This document shows positions 51,353 through 62,467 of a DNA stretch of 64,000 bases, piece after piece (positions within the stretch are counted from its first letter, which is position 1; each line of letters starts with the position of its first letter). Origin of the DNA: Anolis sagrei (taxonomy: Eukaryota > Chordata > Lepidosauria > Squamata > Anolidae). The stretch covers positions 192,065,878 through 192,129,877 of the forward strand of contig NC_090021.1 in the NCBI RefSeq assembly GCF_037176765.1. Direction: 5' to 3'. The position numbers and the translations under genes are program-made. A model generated the notes under the pieces. The model had not been told where the DNA came from, ran no database searches, and saw only the letters and a program-made list of their open reading frames with translations.

Positions 51353-51520
51353 ATCTACACTGGAATCAACGCAGTTTTGGTCCTACTTTAACTGTCATGG
51401 GTCCATGCTATGGCACCCTGGGAGCTGTAGTTGTCCAAAGTCTTGAGCCATCTCTGCCCAAGAGGAAACCCACAATTCCACAGCAATTCAAGAGCAAGGC
51501 ACTGACCACCTACTACAATG
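51353..51520. mobile_element. Palindromic MITE, partial
   Basis: ATCTACACTGGAATCAACGC AGTTTTGGTCC, GGGAGCTGTAGTTGTCC and CCACAATTCCACAGCAATTC belong to the family at 5147. Its GC terminus lies before the hAT MITE. Confidence 0.65.
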
Positions 51521-51566
51521 CAACATCATCATCATCATCATCATCATCATCATTATTATTATTATT

Positions 51567-51866
51567 AGAAACACAACAAGATGAGTTCACAGCAGACACT
51601 CTTCTGGCTGTTGTATTGGATCACACGTCAGACACTTCTCAAGTGTCTAGGACTGTGTGATGTATTGGCGAATAATGCATGCAGATCCCAGTAGGGTGGC
51701 CTTTTGCAGATGGTAATCTTGTCAGCACCAATTGTGTTTAAGTGCAGGCCTAGTCTTTAGGCACTGCACCCGGTGTGCCAATCACCACTGGGACCACCTT
51801 GACTGGCTTGTGCCAGAGTCTTTGCAATTTGATCTTTAAATTCTCATATCATATCATGTCATTGTC
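51567..51866 (-). mobile_element. R4/Dong-like LINE 3' end, second copy
   Basis: Closely similar to 17909-18367 (GAAACACAACAAGATGAGTT, TTGTATTGGATCACACGTCA, CCAATCACCACTGGGACCAC) but shorter and more eroded. Trinucleotide repeats at 51524-51566 and 51867-51890 flank it. Confidence 0.65.
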
Positions 51867-51894
51867 ATTATTATTATTATTATTATTATTGCTG

Positions 51895-52345
51895 ACACAG
51901 GTAGAATAATATCACAATCCATCACCATTTCCGAATACATATCAAATATTGTTTTCATAGTGTTATCCTTACCTATTCCACCTTTATCCCCCACTTGTGT
52001 CTATTGATTTTACACCCCTTTCCTCCACCCCCCACCCCCACCCTTTGGGAGCAGTACTTGTCTTCATTCAAATATTAATTTAATTGAAGAATCATGTAAA
52101 GAGAATGGTTCAGCTCTTTATATCTTTCTTTTCCTTCGACTTTTTCTATCAGTCTTCCCCATCAGTCTTCTTGATTCGGCATGCTGTATATTTGGCTCTT
52201 CTTTCAGAGATGTAGTCCTGAAGCATAAAGTCTGCTAGGTAACCATACCATTTTTTAACTTCCCACTTTCTATGGTCTTTCCACCCCAAGGCCACAGTTG
52301 CTTGGGCAGCAACTATCATGTATTTTATCATCCCCCCCCCCCCCC
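51895..52345 (-). mobile_element. L1-type LINE 3' end, 5'-truncated
   Basis: A 60-residue minus frame (52331 to 52149) reads MIVAAQATVALGWKD, then WEVKKWYGYLADFML, which fits the C-terminal AARxxIAxxWK / W...K motif of vertebrate L1 ORF2. The 3' UTR follows. A C run lies at its 5' break. Confidence 0.5.
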
Positions 52346-52384
52346 CAATCTTTGATGTTTTTGTTCTTGTCTAATTTCTGGGTG

Positions 52385-52576
52385 AAAAATGCAACCTGAG
52401 CCCTGCCACATGCACAATGAGGGGCCTTCTTATATCAACACCAGAGGCACTCCAAGTGGCCAGCTTCTGGTAAAAGGACGTTTACTACAATGCCAAGTTG
52501 GCAAACTTTGTGTGTGTGTGTTTTAAAAATACAATACAGCTGTTTGGTTCGCTCCTGGCATGATAAATAAATAAGT
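52385..52576 (+). mobile_element. LINE 3' end, same family as 36199-37038
   Basis: TGAGCCCTGCCACATGCACA, ACACCAGAGGCACTCCAAGT GGCCAGCTTCTGG and CTCCTGGCATGATAAATAAA TAAG match the reverse complement of 36215-36375. Confidence 0.65.
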
Positions 52577-52746
52577 GGGGGTCAAGCTGTATGAATAATC
52601 ACAAACTGCAGTTGCCTCCGGAGATTGGGACTAGAGAGCAGGCCAGTTTACCATCCAGCCTCACTGCTTTGCTTTGCCTTTGGGGAGTGACAAGAGAGAG
52701 GGAGTTTGTTTTGAAAAGTAAGTGAGATGAAGCCCTTCCAAGATGA

Positions 52747-53064
52747 ATGGTTTCCCCCTGACATTAAGTCTAGTTGTGTTGGACTCTGGGGGTTGTGCTC
52801 ATCTCCATTTCTAAACCAAAGAGCTGATGTTGTCTGTAGACACCTCCAAGGTCATGTGGCCAGCATGATTGCATGGAGCACCATTTCCTTCCCACAGAAG
52901 CGGTACCTATTGATCTCACATTTGCATGTTTTCGAATTGATAAGTTGGCAGAAGCTGGGGCTAACAGCAGGAGCTCACCCAGCTCCCTGGATTCAAACTG
53001 CCAGCCTTTCAGTCAGCAAGTTCAGCAGCTCAACAGTTTAACCTGCTGCGCCACCGGGAACTCC
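52747..53064 (-). mobile_element. Full-length Sauria-type SINE, reverse strand
   Basis: Starts with the Bov-B-like tail (GGTTTCCCCCTGACATTAAG), then CATCTCCATTTCTAAACCAA, TCACATTTGCATGTTTTCGA, and ends in the tRNA-like head CAACAGTTTAACCTGCTGCG CCACC. Confidence 0.85.
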
Positions 53065-53197
53065 ATTACACATTTGTAATTCCAACCTTTTTATTATTCT
53101 GACTACTATTGTTTAGGTTACACTATGCAACGCAATTTTTTGTTCCTGGATTATAAGTGTCATTTCCTAATTAATTCTATCATTAAAACATGGAAAA

Positions 53198-53594
53198 GGA
53201 GTACTGTTCCATTATCAGGGCAGGCCATCTGTCGGGGGTGCTTTGAATGCGATTTTCCTGGTTCTTGGCAGGGGGTTGGACTGGATGGCCCATGAGGTCT
53301 CTTCCAACTCTAGGATTCCATGACTCTATGACTCCAAAAGGATAGTCCGTTGTATGGGAGGGGGAAGTTGAAGGAAAAAAAAACATGACCCCCGTTTTTG
53401 CTGGTTATTCCCCCTCTCCACTTCCCATTTCATAAACGAGGGTTGTTTCCAGAGTGGGAACATGGGTAGGGGAAATAACAGGAAAACAAGGGGAAGTGGT
53501 TTAACTCCCTAATCCCCCCCCCCCCCTTTAAATGGACTATCTTTCTCTCTCTAGCACCACCTTTTGGCCTTCATTCGGATAATGGAATAGTACC
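53198..53594. mobile_element. Second DNA transposon nested in the first
   Basis: Left end GAGTACTGTTCCATTATC and right end GATAATGGAATAGTACC are inverted repeats. The interior holds a CR1 end and AAACGAGGGTTGTTTCC-like sequence. Confidence 0.65.
53222..53335 (+). mobile_element. CR1 3' end
   Basis: GGCCATCTGTCGGGGGTGCT, GGCAGGGGGTTGGACTGGAT, GAGGTCTCTTCCAACTCTAG and the terminal repeat GATTCCATGACTCTATGACT. Confidence 0.85.
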
Positions 53595-54067
53595 GTAAAA
53601 AGTTTATTAAACTGTAAAAACTTTGTTTTTGTGGGACACCCTGCAGCACATTTTGCTAGTTCATGAATATCTCATTGAGTCTCAACCAATTCAACATAGT
53701 TTGTGTCTGCCACAAAAATTAATTTTCTGGAGTAGAACAGCTACCTTCAAAATCAGTACCACACAATTAAACAGGAAATAACACTTTCAAACCAGGAACA
53801 GACATTTTTTTCAAATTTTGTTACATAGTGTTACTGAATATTTCCTGGCTGCCACGGCCTTATGTTAGATTGTAGCCCATCTTGTCTAGACACCTCCTAT
53901 CCAAAGTTGGATGCCTGCTGACTGTCGCCTTTCTGATATCTTCTCTATTGTGGAAGCTGCACATAGTGAGGGAAGATGGTTTGTATGTTTGGGGAAGTGA
54001 AATGAAATGAAAATGCCCAGGTCTAATATTATCTTTCAGATTTCCTGGATTCTAACATGCACTTCAG

Positions 54068-54230
54068 GCCCCCGGGTGGCGGGAATGGCACTCCATGCAG
54101 TCATGATGGCCACATGACCTGGGAGACGTCTATGGACAACACTGGCTCTTCGGCTTAGAAATGGAGATGAGCACCACCCCCCAGAGTCAGACACAACTAG
54201 ACTTAATGTCAGGGGAATCCGTTACCTTTA
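54068..54230 (+). mobile_element. Sauria-type SINE with internal deletion
   Basis: GGCCCCCGGGTGGCG head joined directly to GGAATGGCACTCCATGCAGT; then TCTATGGACAACACTGGCTC and the tail ACTTAATGTCAGGGGAATCC GTTACC. Most of the tRNA part is missing. Confidence 0.75.
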
Positions 54231-54364
54231 AATATGCACATCATGGTTGTTTGGATACCCATTTGAGTGATAGACTAGAAAAGTCATAATTCTGACACCA
54301 CCACAGATAGAATTTTGCTATTTTCTTGGATTACTCCTAAGGATTTCACTACACAATAGACTTC

Positions 54365-54800
54365 TTGCACAATACACTGGATGTTGGAGCTCAGCCTGTA
54401 ATTGTGTTTCAGGATCAGGGTGCTTTGGATGTGGGGAGTGATGTCAATGCGTTTCAAGATAGCAGTGGTTTGGTCAATGATATTGATGCAGAGAATGACC
54501 AGAAGATTCCTGTTCAAAGTGTAGTTTCCCATGAGAATGTCCCTGAAGGGTGTGGGGATGATGTGCTCCCTGAATTGTTACCAGAGTTCTCATGATTTGG
54601 GGTTTGAAAACAGCTCGGCACCTGGCCCAGCTGCAGAAATTAATGAGCAAATAGATAGATGGGAGGAGATTAGTCAAAATAGAAAAGCCGAACAGTGGCT
54701 TCGGTGTTCTGCCAGGCTCAGACAGAAGAAGATAAGAAAATCTCAGCTAAAGCAAAACCAATTTCTGAGTGCTTGGTATAGCTTAACGAGGGGATAAAAG
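54365..54800 (+). other. Unidentified coding-like stretch, possibly a transposon remnant
   Basis: Two overlapping + frames: 54365-54595 (acidic, DAENDQKIPV...) and 54531-54797 with EINEQIDRWEEISQNRKAEQ and RCSARLRQKKIRK, which look protein-like rather than random. No family recognised. No sign of exon structure. The T-rich sequence to about 55480 may belong to the same element. Confidence 0.3.
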
Positions 54801-55946
54801 TTCCAAATACAGGGAATGTAGTCAGATGAAGCATCGTTTGGAATCAAGTCAAGATCTCATCCTTGTTTCATGGAAGCCTTGCTTGAAAGATTTATGTTTA
54901 AGTGCCTTTTGTTTCATGGTTTTGATTCTTGGATTCTATGATTTTATATTCATGCCTTGGATTCATGTTTCCTGGGTTTTTTATTTTATTAGAGAAATTT
55001 TGCCTTTGTTTCATGGACTTTGCTGGACTATTATCCTGGACTACTTTGTTCCTGCTTATCTTCCTACCTAATTGGATTTACCTATTTCTTTACAGTGCCT
55101 TTTACTTTACTGCTTTTTAATTATCTTCAACAAAAGGATTGTTTTCCTATTCAATGGTGGTGTTTAAAGTCAGAGGGCTTTTCCTGTCCTGGAGTGCAAC
55201 ACTGGATTTGCCTCTATTTGGACTTTTTATATCCCATGATATCATGACTCTCCCTGTTGTTGCACTGCAGTTCAATTTTTATCGGATTGCATCTCTCATT
55301 GATGCAGAAAAGCATGTTAATGTCTCCAATATTGCTGTTGTTCCACTATTGTCTCGGGTGTGAGTCTTTTGTTCCACTGCAACTCTGCTTTTCCAGTAGT
55401 CATGTGCTATTGCAGCAACCATGTGATGTGGTTCCCCTCTTCTCTCTGTCCCCAAGCAAGGTATAGTCACATTGCTTTTACTCTGATCCCAAGCTTTTAT
55501 TTTATTTCAAGTTGATATGCAATCAGTGTGCAATTTCACTGGTGTTGGGTAGGAGTCATCAGCATGTTGCAATCCTGCAGTTACAGCAGCATCCTCCATT
55601 TGCAAGGAGCATTGAAATTGCACAATGGCAGCATATAAAGGAGAAAAGACACAGTATCCATGTACTATGCAGTTATGGCTATAAAGGCAGAGTTAAGTGA
55701 AGCAGTGTGAAAGGCTGATTTTGAGAAGATGCATCACTGAAGTGGCAGCGTAACACTATTAAAGGGAAGGTGTGAAAGGTGTTGTTTCCATGCTGGTATG
55801 TTTCCATTTGCTTAAACAAAGCGATGGCTACGAGATAACAGGCTGATGTAATAATGCCCCAAGTGCATTGAAATGAAGAATGAGGAAAAAAAGGGTTCCC
55901 AATTGCCTTAAGCAGTTTGTAGAATCCAATGTTTTCATGCTTGATT
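54801..55946. other. Stretch without a recognised gene
   Basis: Pyrimidine-rich with repeated TTTCATGG and TGGATT motifs; hydrophobic short frames are by-products of T-richness. Confidence 0.4.
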
Positions 55947-55958
55947 GATCTGATGCTG

Positions 55959-56032
55959 GGTTGTTGTGAGTTTCCTGGGCTGTACGGCCATGTTCCAGAA
56001 GCATTCTCTCCTGATGTTTTGCCCACAATTGT
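55959..56032 (-). mobile_element. Short Penelope-derived 3' piece with its own target duplication
   Basis: GGTTGTTGTGAGTTTCCTGG...GTTCCAGAAGCATTCTCTCC...TTTTGCCCACA. Flanks GATCTGATGCTG (55947-55958) and GATCTGATACTG (56033-56044) are a 12-base target duplication with one mismatch. Confidence 0.75.
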
Positions 56033-56401
56033 GATCTGATACTGTTTCAGGCTTTTTTCAGTTCGGCAGAAGCAATTTGTGGGTCCTGGTTTCAATAGCT
56101 CATGTGCATTTTCAAGGCTGGGTTTTACCCATAGTAATTGGTGCTTGTGGTGATCTCCTTCCTTTGCCTGTCAAGAGCAGATGGCTAGCAATGGGACAGA
56201 AGCCAGTGGCTGCTGAATGGTGTCCAGTTTCCTTCACCTCCAAATTAAAAGCTAAGCATTTTCCCTACTTGTGCCTGGCATAGGGTCTGTGTTTGGTACA
56301 ACTCATGCGTGGCATGCAGAAGGCTGCAGGCATGATTCCTGGTGACTCCAGTAACACTCAGGTGCCAATTCACATTACATAGTTTGTGTGTGAGGAGCAA
56401 C

Positions 56402-56622
56402 TTGATAAACTGCAAGTCACTTCTGGTGTGAGAGAATTGGCCATATGCCAATGTTTTGATGTTTTACCATCCTTATGGAGATTTTTCTCATGCCCCCACA
56501 TGGGAAGCTGGAGCTGACAGAGGAAGCTCATCTATGCTCTCCCCATATTCGAACCTCTGACCTGTCGGTCTTCCGTCCTGCCGGCACAAGGGTTTAACCC
56601 ATTGTGCCACCAAGGGCGCAAA
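56402..56622 (-). mobile_element. tRNA-derived SINE, reverse strand
   Basis: CTGCAAGTCACTTCTGGTGT, TATTCGAACCTCTGACCTGT (tRNA B-box) and TTAACCCATTGTGCCACCAA (head). Confidence 0.8.
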
Positions 56623-57237
56623 ATAACAGTATGATTCCACTTTTAACTTCATGGATCTGATTCTGTATACTCCACCTTCTAATGTTTATTTCCAATATGC
56701 ATTTACGTTTATGGAACAAGATCTCCATACTGCTTTTTGATGTTCCTCCTTGGACACAGGATTGAGATAGACCCTGAAATAGAAGAGCTTTGCCCTGTGG
56801 GTTCTGATTTGCAAGTCCCTCAACGGATGAGCCACCTTCTGATATAGCATGCAAAGCTCTTCTGTTTAGCAGAGAAAACGAGACCGATCTTGAGTTTAAA
56901 GTAAAGAGTGAAGAAAGAGTAGCAGTGTGAAAGAGGAAGGAGAATGATGTAACTAACTCTAGCGTGATGGTTGGTTTCAGGCACACTTACTGCAATTTCC
57001 TCTTGGTTTGTGCTTTAGTTGGTTTTCAGGTTGTTCTTCATTTTCTTTCTTTGCCATTGCTGCTTCTAGTTTCCAAGAGTATTCTGCCAGTGATCTGCCC
57101 TGCTATGATGTCTATTATCTTTCCTTATCTTGGACCATATTCATGGGTCCATTAATTGTTTTTTCTCCAGGCACCTCACCATCTAAGAGTACCATACGTC
57201 AACACTGTTAAAATAATGCAGGTTGACACTACCCGCC

Positions 57238-57485
57238 TTGCATTCAGTGAGTGGAGCAATATGTTATACCCATGTGCCAGCAGGACTGATGACTGACAGG
57301 TCAGAGCTTCGAATCCAGGAGAGCAAGTTGGGCTCCCTCTGTCAGTTCCAGCTCCCCATGCAGGGACACAGGAGAAGCCTCCCACAAGGATGGTAAAACA
57401 TCAAAAACATCCTTGCAGACAGCCAATTCTCTCACACCAGAAGTGACTTTCAGTTTCTCAAGTTGCTCTTGACATGGAAAAAAAA
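57238..57485 (+). mobile_element. tRNA-derived SINE
   Basis: Head eroded (GGAGCAATATGTTATACCCA), B-box GGTCAGAGCTTCGAATCCAG, body AGGGACACAGGAGAAGCCTC, end GTTGCTCTTGACATGGAAAA. Confidence 0.75.
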
Positions 57486-57868
57486 TTATCAGTGAGTGAA
57501 TATGCATTGGACAGATTATGGCAGGCCATATTATTCCTGGGACAATTTATCATTTCCAGGGCTTGACAAGAATGGCTTAATTTCTTAGTGGTCATTTAGT
57601 CCACTTCTGACTGATAACACTTGAGGAAACTTGGTTGGAAGATCCAGGTTACCCATTTTGCTTGATCGGGTTTTTGTTTGTCTGTTTGTTTTGTTTTTCT
57701 GGAGGGAGGCAGGTCAGTGCTGCTATCTAATTGGGCCCCTCTGATCCTCCTGTTCCTAGTTTCATGTTAGTGCAAAGGTCAGCTGAATGTGGCAATAAAA
57801 TCTTGTGTATTATATACACAGGTAGTTCAGATTGTCTCTCTGTTTGCAATATGGTTCTCTAGATGTGT

Positions 57869-58130
57869 GGAACCTCCAGTGGCACAGTGAGTTAAACCAC
57901 TAAGCTGCTGAACTTGCTGACCAAAAGGTTGGTTCAAAAACATGCAAATGTGAGTAGATCAATAGGTGCCACTTCTGTGGGAAGGTAACGGCACTCCATG
58001 CAGTCATGCCAGCCACATGACCTTGGAGGTGTCTATGGACAACGCCTGCTCTTTGGCTTAGAAATGGAGATGAGCACCGCCCCCAGAGTCGGACATTGCT
58101 AGACTTAATGTCAATGGGAAACCTTTACCT
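57869..58130 (+). mobile_element. Sauria-type SINE with deleted B-box region
   Basis: CCTCCAGTGGCACAGTGAGT TAAACCAC, then a jump to AACATGCAAATGTGAGTAGA, TCTATGGACAACGCCTGCTC and the tail TGTCAATGGGAAACCTTTAC. Confidence 0.82.
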
Positions 58131-58960
58131 GATGGTAGACTACAGTTCCCATCATCTCTAGCCAGCATAGCCAATGTTGAGGGATGCTGGGAGCTGATAA
58201 TCCAACAGCATCAGGAGGGCCAAACTGGTATGCTGTCTATACACAGCTTATTTCTCAGAGAGCTGCAGCCAATGCATTAACTGTCTGTCGCCGGATTCTG
58301 TTAAAAGAGGTTTCTTGTTGCCTTCCTCCGACTAAGGAGCCTCTTTGTGGTCTTTCTATGAAATGAATAATTAAATAAAACTCTACATTGTATTGAAAGT
58401 AAAGTAAGCCTAGGGCAGATGTGCAGTATGGATTCTGGGCACACGTTCACTTATTCCGGAAAGTGGTTTGCTTCTCCCCCCTCCCGCTTTAGTTTATGTT
58501 CTTATGTTGCAACAGCTGTGAAAAGGACTGTTACCATGCTATCACAAAGAACAGAAGGGCTTTTGCTTCTAGTCTTTTCTGTTAGCTTGCATAGCGTTTT
58601 GAGGTGGTGATAAAATTTGTGATGTAAAATAAATCATGTACTATGTGTGTTGGTTCACCATGTTATAATGGTGTGTTTTAATATATGTAATTTGTTCTAT
58701 GTATTTTATTTTGATGTGTTTTGACTGTGTGTACCTTACCATGAGCCATGAGGAGGGGCAGGTAACAAGTTGTTGTTTTCTTAGTCAAGGAATATTCAGA
58801 AGTGACTTGGCCAGATCCTTCCAGTGAAGTATAGCCTACAGTATCTGGTTATTTGTTGATTACCGAGATCTAAATCCAATTGCTAATCCCAACCAGAGTG
58901 AACACATTGAATCAAATCATTAAATGTGACATTTACTCCCATCTAAAGAAGGCTCGTTTA

Positions 58961-59690
58961 TTGTTGAAGGCTTTCATGGCCGGAATCACTGGGTTGCTGT
59001 GAGTTTTCCGGGCTGTGTGACCATGCTGCAGAAGCATTCTCTCCTGATGTTCTGCCCACATCTATGGCAGGCATCCTCAGAGGTTGAGGGGTTTGTTGGA
59101 AACTAGGCAAGTTGAGTTTATATATCTGTGGAATGTCCAGGGTGGGAGAAATAACTCTTGTCAGCTTGAGGCATGTGTGAATATTGAAATTGGCCACCTT
59201 GATTAGCATTGAATGGCCTTGCAGCTTCAAAGCCTGGCTGGTTGCTGCCTGGGGGAATCCTTTGTCGGGAGGTGTTAGTTGGCCCGGATTGATTCTTGTC
59301 TGCTTGATTCCCCTGCTTTTTGAATGTTGCTCTTTATTTACTGTCCTGATTTTAGAGTTTTTTAATACTGATAGCCAGATTTTGTTCATTTTCATGGTTT
59401 TCCTCCTTTCTGTTGAAATTGTCCACATGCTTGTGCATTTCAATGGCTTCTCCATATAGTCTGACATGGTCGTTGTTAAGAGTGGTCCAGCATGTCTGTG
59501 TTCTCAAATAATATGCTGTGTCCAGTTTGGTTCATCAGGTGCTCTGCTATGGCTGACTTCTCTGGTTGAAGTAGTCTGCAGTGCCTTTCATGTTCCTTGA
59601 TTCGTGTTTGGGCATTGCTGTATTTGAAATAAAGTCCATTGTTTCAATGAGTCTATATGCATAGAGTCCAGTCCTTGGTTGAGGCCAATG
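58961..59690 (-). mobile_element. Penelope-like element 3' part, fossil
   Basis: From the 3' terminus (reverse) TTGTTGAAGGCTTTCATGGC CGGAATCAC through 3' UTR into GIY-YIG endonuclease coding remnants: on the minus strand RIKEHERHCRLLQPEKSAIA and EHLMNQTGHSILFENTDML can be read. Broken, 5'-truncated. The longest copy in the window. Confidence 0.65.
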
Positions 59691-60092
59691 TTTTTACTCA
59701 ATTTCATTTCATATTTCTTAAATGTTCTCTATGAATGCTTTGAGAAGACTTCCAAGCTTGCTGAATTAAATTCTATAATGCTTACGAAAGGATTTTCTCT
59801 AATGCATACTATGAAATGGTACAGCATTACCTTGTAGTCCTCTGTTTGCTTATCTGTTTGTTTTGCAAGGACAGAATATTCTTGGCATAGTATAACACAT
59901 TGCTGAAATATACAATTTAACTGGGGCCTTTAAAGAATGCAGTTGGTTGTTTAGGGAATGTGTTCACCACTGTTATAAACTGGGTACAACAAGAAGAGGA
60001 TTCAGTGTACAGTCCAGGGCAGAGCCAGTAGCTGTGGTGGCTGAGCTATTTTATGAGCTATAGTTTTAAAAGGTCACATTTACAAGTTTTGA

Positions 60093-60289
60093 ATCAACGT
60101 AAAATCTGGGGAGAGCACGGATGAGCTCCCTCTGCCTACTTCAGCTCCCCATGCAGAGACATGAAAGAAGCCTCCCACAAGGATGGTAAAACATCAAACA
60201 TCTGGGCATTCCCTGGACAAAGTCCTTGCAGACGGCCAATTTTCTCACACCAGTAGTGACTTGCAGTTTCACTCCTGACACAAAAAAAA
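60093..60289 (+). mobile_element. tRNA-derived SINE, head missing
   Basis: CTTCAGCTCCCCATGCAGAG, AGAAGCCTCCCACAAGGATG, GGCCAATTTTCTCACACCAG and CACTCCTGACACAAAAAAAA. Confidence 0.78.
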
Positions 60290-61270
60290 TGCTTCTAGCT
60301 GTTTTGAACTCAATTAAGAAAAGAGTTTTTGCGAGTCTGGTGCATCTTTGTAACCCATTCAAGACTACCCAGAATAAATCAGAATAGCACATCAGGAAAT
60401 GCTACCTAATTAGGAATGTTATAGCTATCTTTAGAACAAGGTTTAAGGAATTCCTTTGAGCACAAGGGCTGTATTCCAGTTTAGAGAAGTTGCAAGGAAA
60501 CATATTGCCCTGGTTGGTTGCTTCAATGGAAAAAGGATGGGTGGAGCTTTGAAAAGGTTACTTTTTGGGGGACTATGACTCCCCAGTGGAACTAAAAATA
60601 CCATCATATTTTAGTTGAAAACTTCTTACTGCTGGTAATTAAACTTGGGAGAGGTCTCTTAAGTTTGCAAAATAGGAAAAAACGCACCCAAAAGCTGGGA
60701 AACCACCGGTGTCACAGGGATGGCGCTGTGACTATCTGGAGAACCCCAAAATCGCCCACTATCCTGGATTTGAAGAAAGAATGCCTTAGGATATTTAAGA
60801 AAGTGTCAAGGAACCCTTACGAGAAAAATCCTGCACTGATAAGAATCTTTGAAGTTGGAGATTTATTTTGTATAAGATTAAAAAATAATGCTATCTTTTG
60901 TTTACCATAATATCCACACAAAGCCATCATTTTCTATGCAACAAACAGCTTCTTCTTCTTCTTTGTTTGCTTGTTTGTTTTCTGCACAGAATGATTTCCT
61001 ACATGCAAAAAAATATTTTCTATACAGAAATGGCAGGGTTTTGGTTTTTTTGGTGCAAAACAATTGCATGCGAATTTTGTCCAAAGTTCCAAATAGCAAA
61101 TAGATTTCAAAACTTGCTAAAATTGCTGTTGTTTCTTTTAGGAAGAAAAATGAGTGAAGAATTATATCCTTATGAAAAAGCTCTAGTGATTCAACCCTGT
61201 GATGCCATCTGTGCCATTGCGCAGATTAGGCTGATATAGGGAATTCATAGCCCTCTTAGCAGCACTTCTG
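60290..61270. other. Stretch without a recognised gene
   Basis: A + frame at 60665-60910 (81 codons, basic) has no known family. Rest is AT-rich. Confidence 0.35.
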
Positions 61271-61399
61271 AGGTCCCATCTACACTGCCAAGTAATGAAG
61301 TTTGAATCTACATTATATTGTCAGCATAGGCTCATATAATGCATCAAACTGCATTATATGATTGTACACTGACCATATAATGCCGTGTAGATGGGACCT
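61271..61399. mobile_element. Palindromic MITE with AGGTCCCATCTACAC termini
   Basis: AGGTCCCATCTACAC and GTGTAGATGGGACCT are perfect 15-base inverted termini. The interior (TTGAATCTACATTATATTGT / GCATTATATGATTGTACAC) is loosely palindromic. 129 bases. Confidence 0.85.
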
Positions 61400-62111
61400 A
61401 CAAGTATGACTCCTGCCCTGGCACCTGAAGTTTTTTGGCAGTGCTATATATCAATTTACTGCTGTTAGAGACAGGATGGCAGGCTATATTTCTGATAATT
61501 TGCCAAAGCTCATGATATCAGCCTTTTAGTTATGCAGGGCCACCTCAGATGTCCAACATTGTGCTGGACATGGTACAAGGAAGCTTAACAGCTGTAGCAA
61601 AAAGTCAACAAGATATTGTTTCATTCCTGAGTGGAAGCAGTAGAACAGGCCTGCCTCATTCTTTGGGGGATGCTTCTTCCAGAAAACAAAATTAAACAAT
61701 GGAAGAAGTGTTTAGAGTCACAGTAGCCTTGTGTTAGGGGCTGTGTAATTAAATAATGAAAACCTCTGTAAAATTTTATTGACAAGAGCATGGCTGCTGC
61801 TGGGAAGCTGTGTTGCAAACAGGAAGTTGTCTTAATAAAGAAGTCTTAACACACATCGATGAGCTAATGAGTTATAGTTCTCTTGGAAATGCACAGAAGT
61901 TTCTCCCCTTATCCCCCCCCCCCCCCCCACTACTTTTTCTTCAGCATGTTGTCCAGGCCAGCCCTACTGGGTACCAGGGTAAAAAAGACTGCTTTTTGTG
62001 GCCCCTGGGTGTGTGGTTCGTTAGAGCTGATACAAAGGTATGGAGTTTAGGAATGTCTTTGCCTCCAAAATACAGGTCCTCAAATTTCCAAACCTGTATG
62101 GTCAGTTAGTA

Positions 62112-62467
62112 GGAGCACCCAGTGGTGCAGCAGGTTAAACCACTGAGCTGCTGTACTTGCTGACCAAAAGGTTGGCGGTGCAAATCCAGGAAGTGGGGTG
62201 AGTTCCCACTGTTTGGACCAAACCTGAACTCTCATTGTTTGGCCTAGCTTCTGTAAACCAAGCAGTTCAAAAACATGCAAATGTGTGCAGATCAATTGAT
62301 AGCACTCTGGCAGAAAGGTAACGGTGTTCCATGCAGTCATGGTGGCCATGTGACCTTGGAGGTGTCCATGGACAATGCCAGCTCTTCGGCTTAGAAATGG
62401 AGATGAGCCCCACCCCCCAGAAGCCAAAATGACTAGACTTAATGTCAGGGGAAACCTTTACCTTTAT
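62112..62467 (+). mobile_element. Full-length Sauria-type SINE
   Basis: GGAGCACCCAGTGGTGCAGC AGGTTAAACCAC, GGTTGGCGGTGCAAATCCAG, a small internal duplication (GTTTGGACCAAACCTGAACT / GTTTGGCCTAGC), AACATGCAAATGTGTGCAGA and tail GTCAGGGGAAACCTTTACCT. Confidence 0.87.

Larger units (their letters stand above)
53121..53830. mobile_element. DNA transposon with CACTATG termini, split by another transposon
   Basis: CACTATGCAACGCAATTTTT...CATGGAAAAG, then after the insert AAAAAGTTTATTAAACTG... to TTTTGTTACATAGTG. TTA lies on both sides, a possible 3-base target duplication. Compare 36062-37177. Confidence 0.75.

Noticed and set aside
54801-55480. Series of hydrophobic frames resembling membrane proteins
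   Set aside because: T-rich DNA gives Phe/Leu-rich translations in every phase; no conserved pattern.
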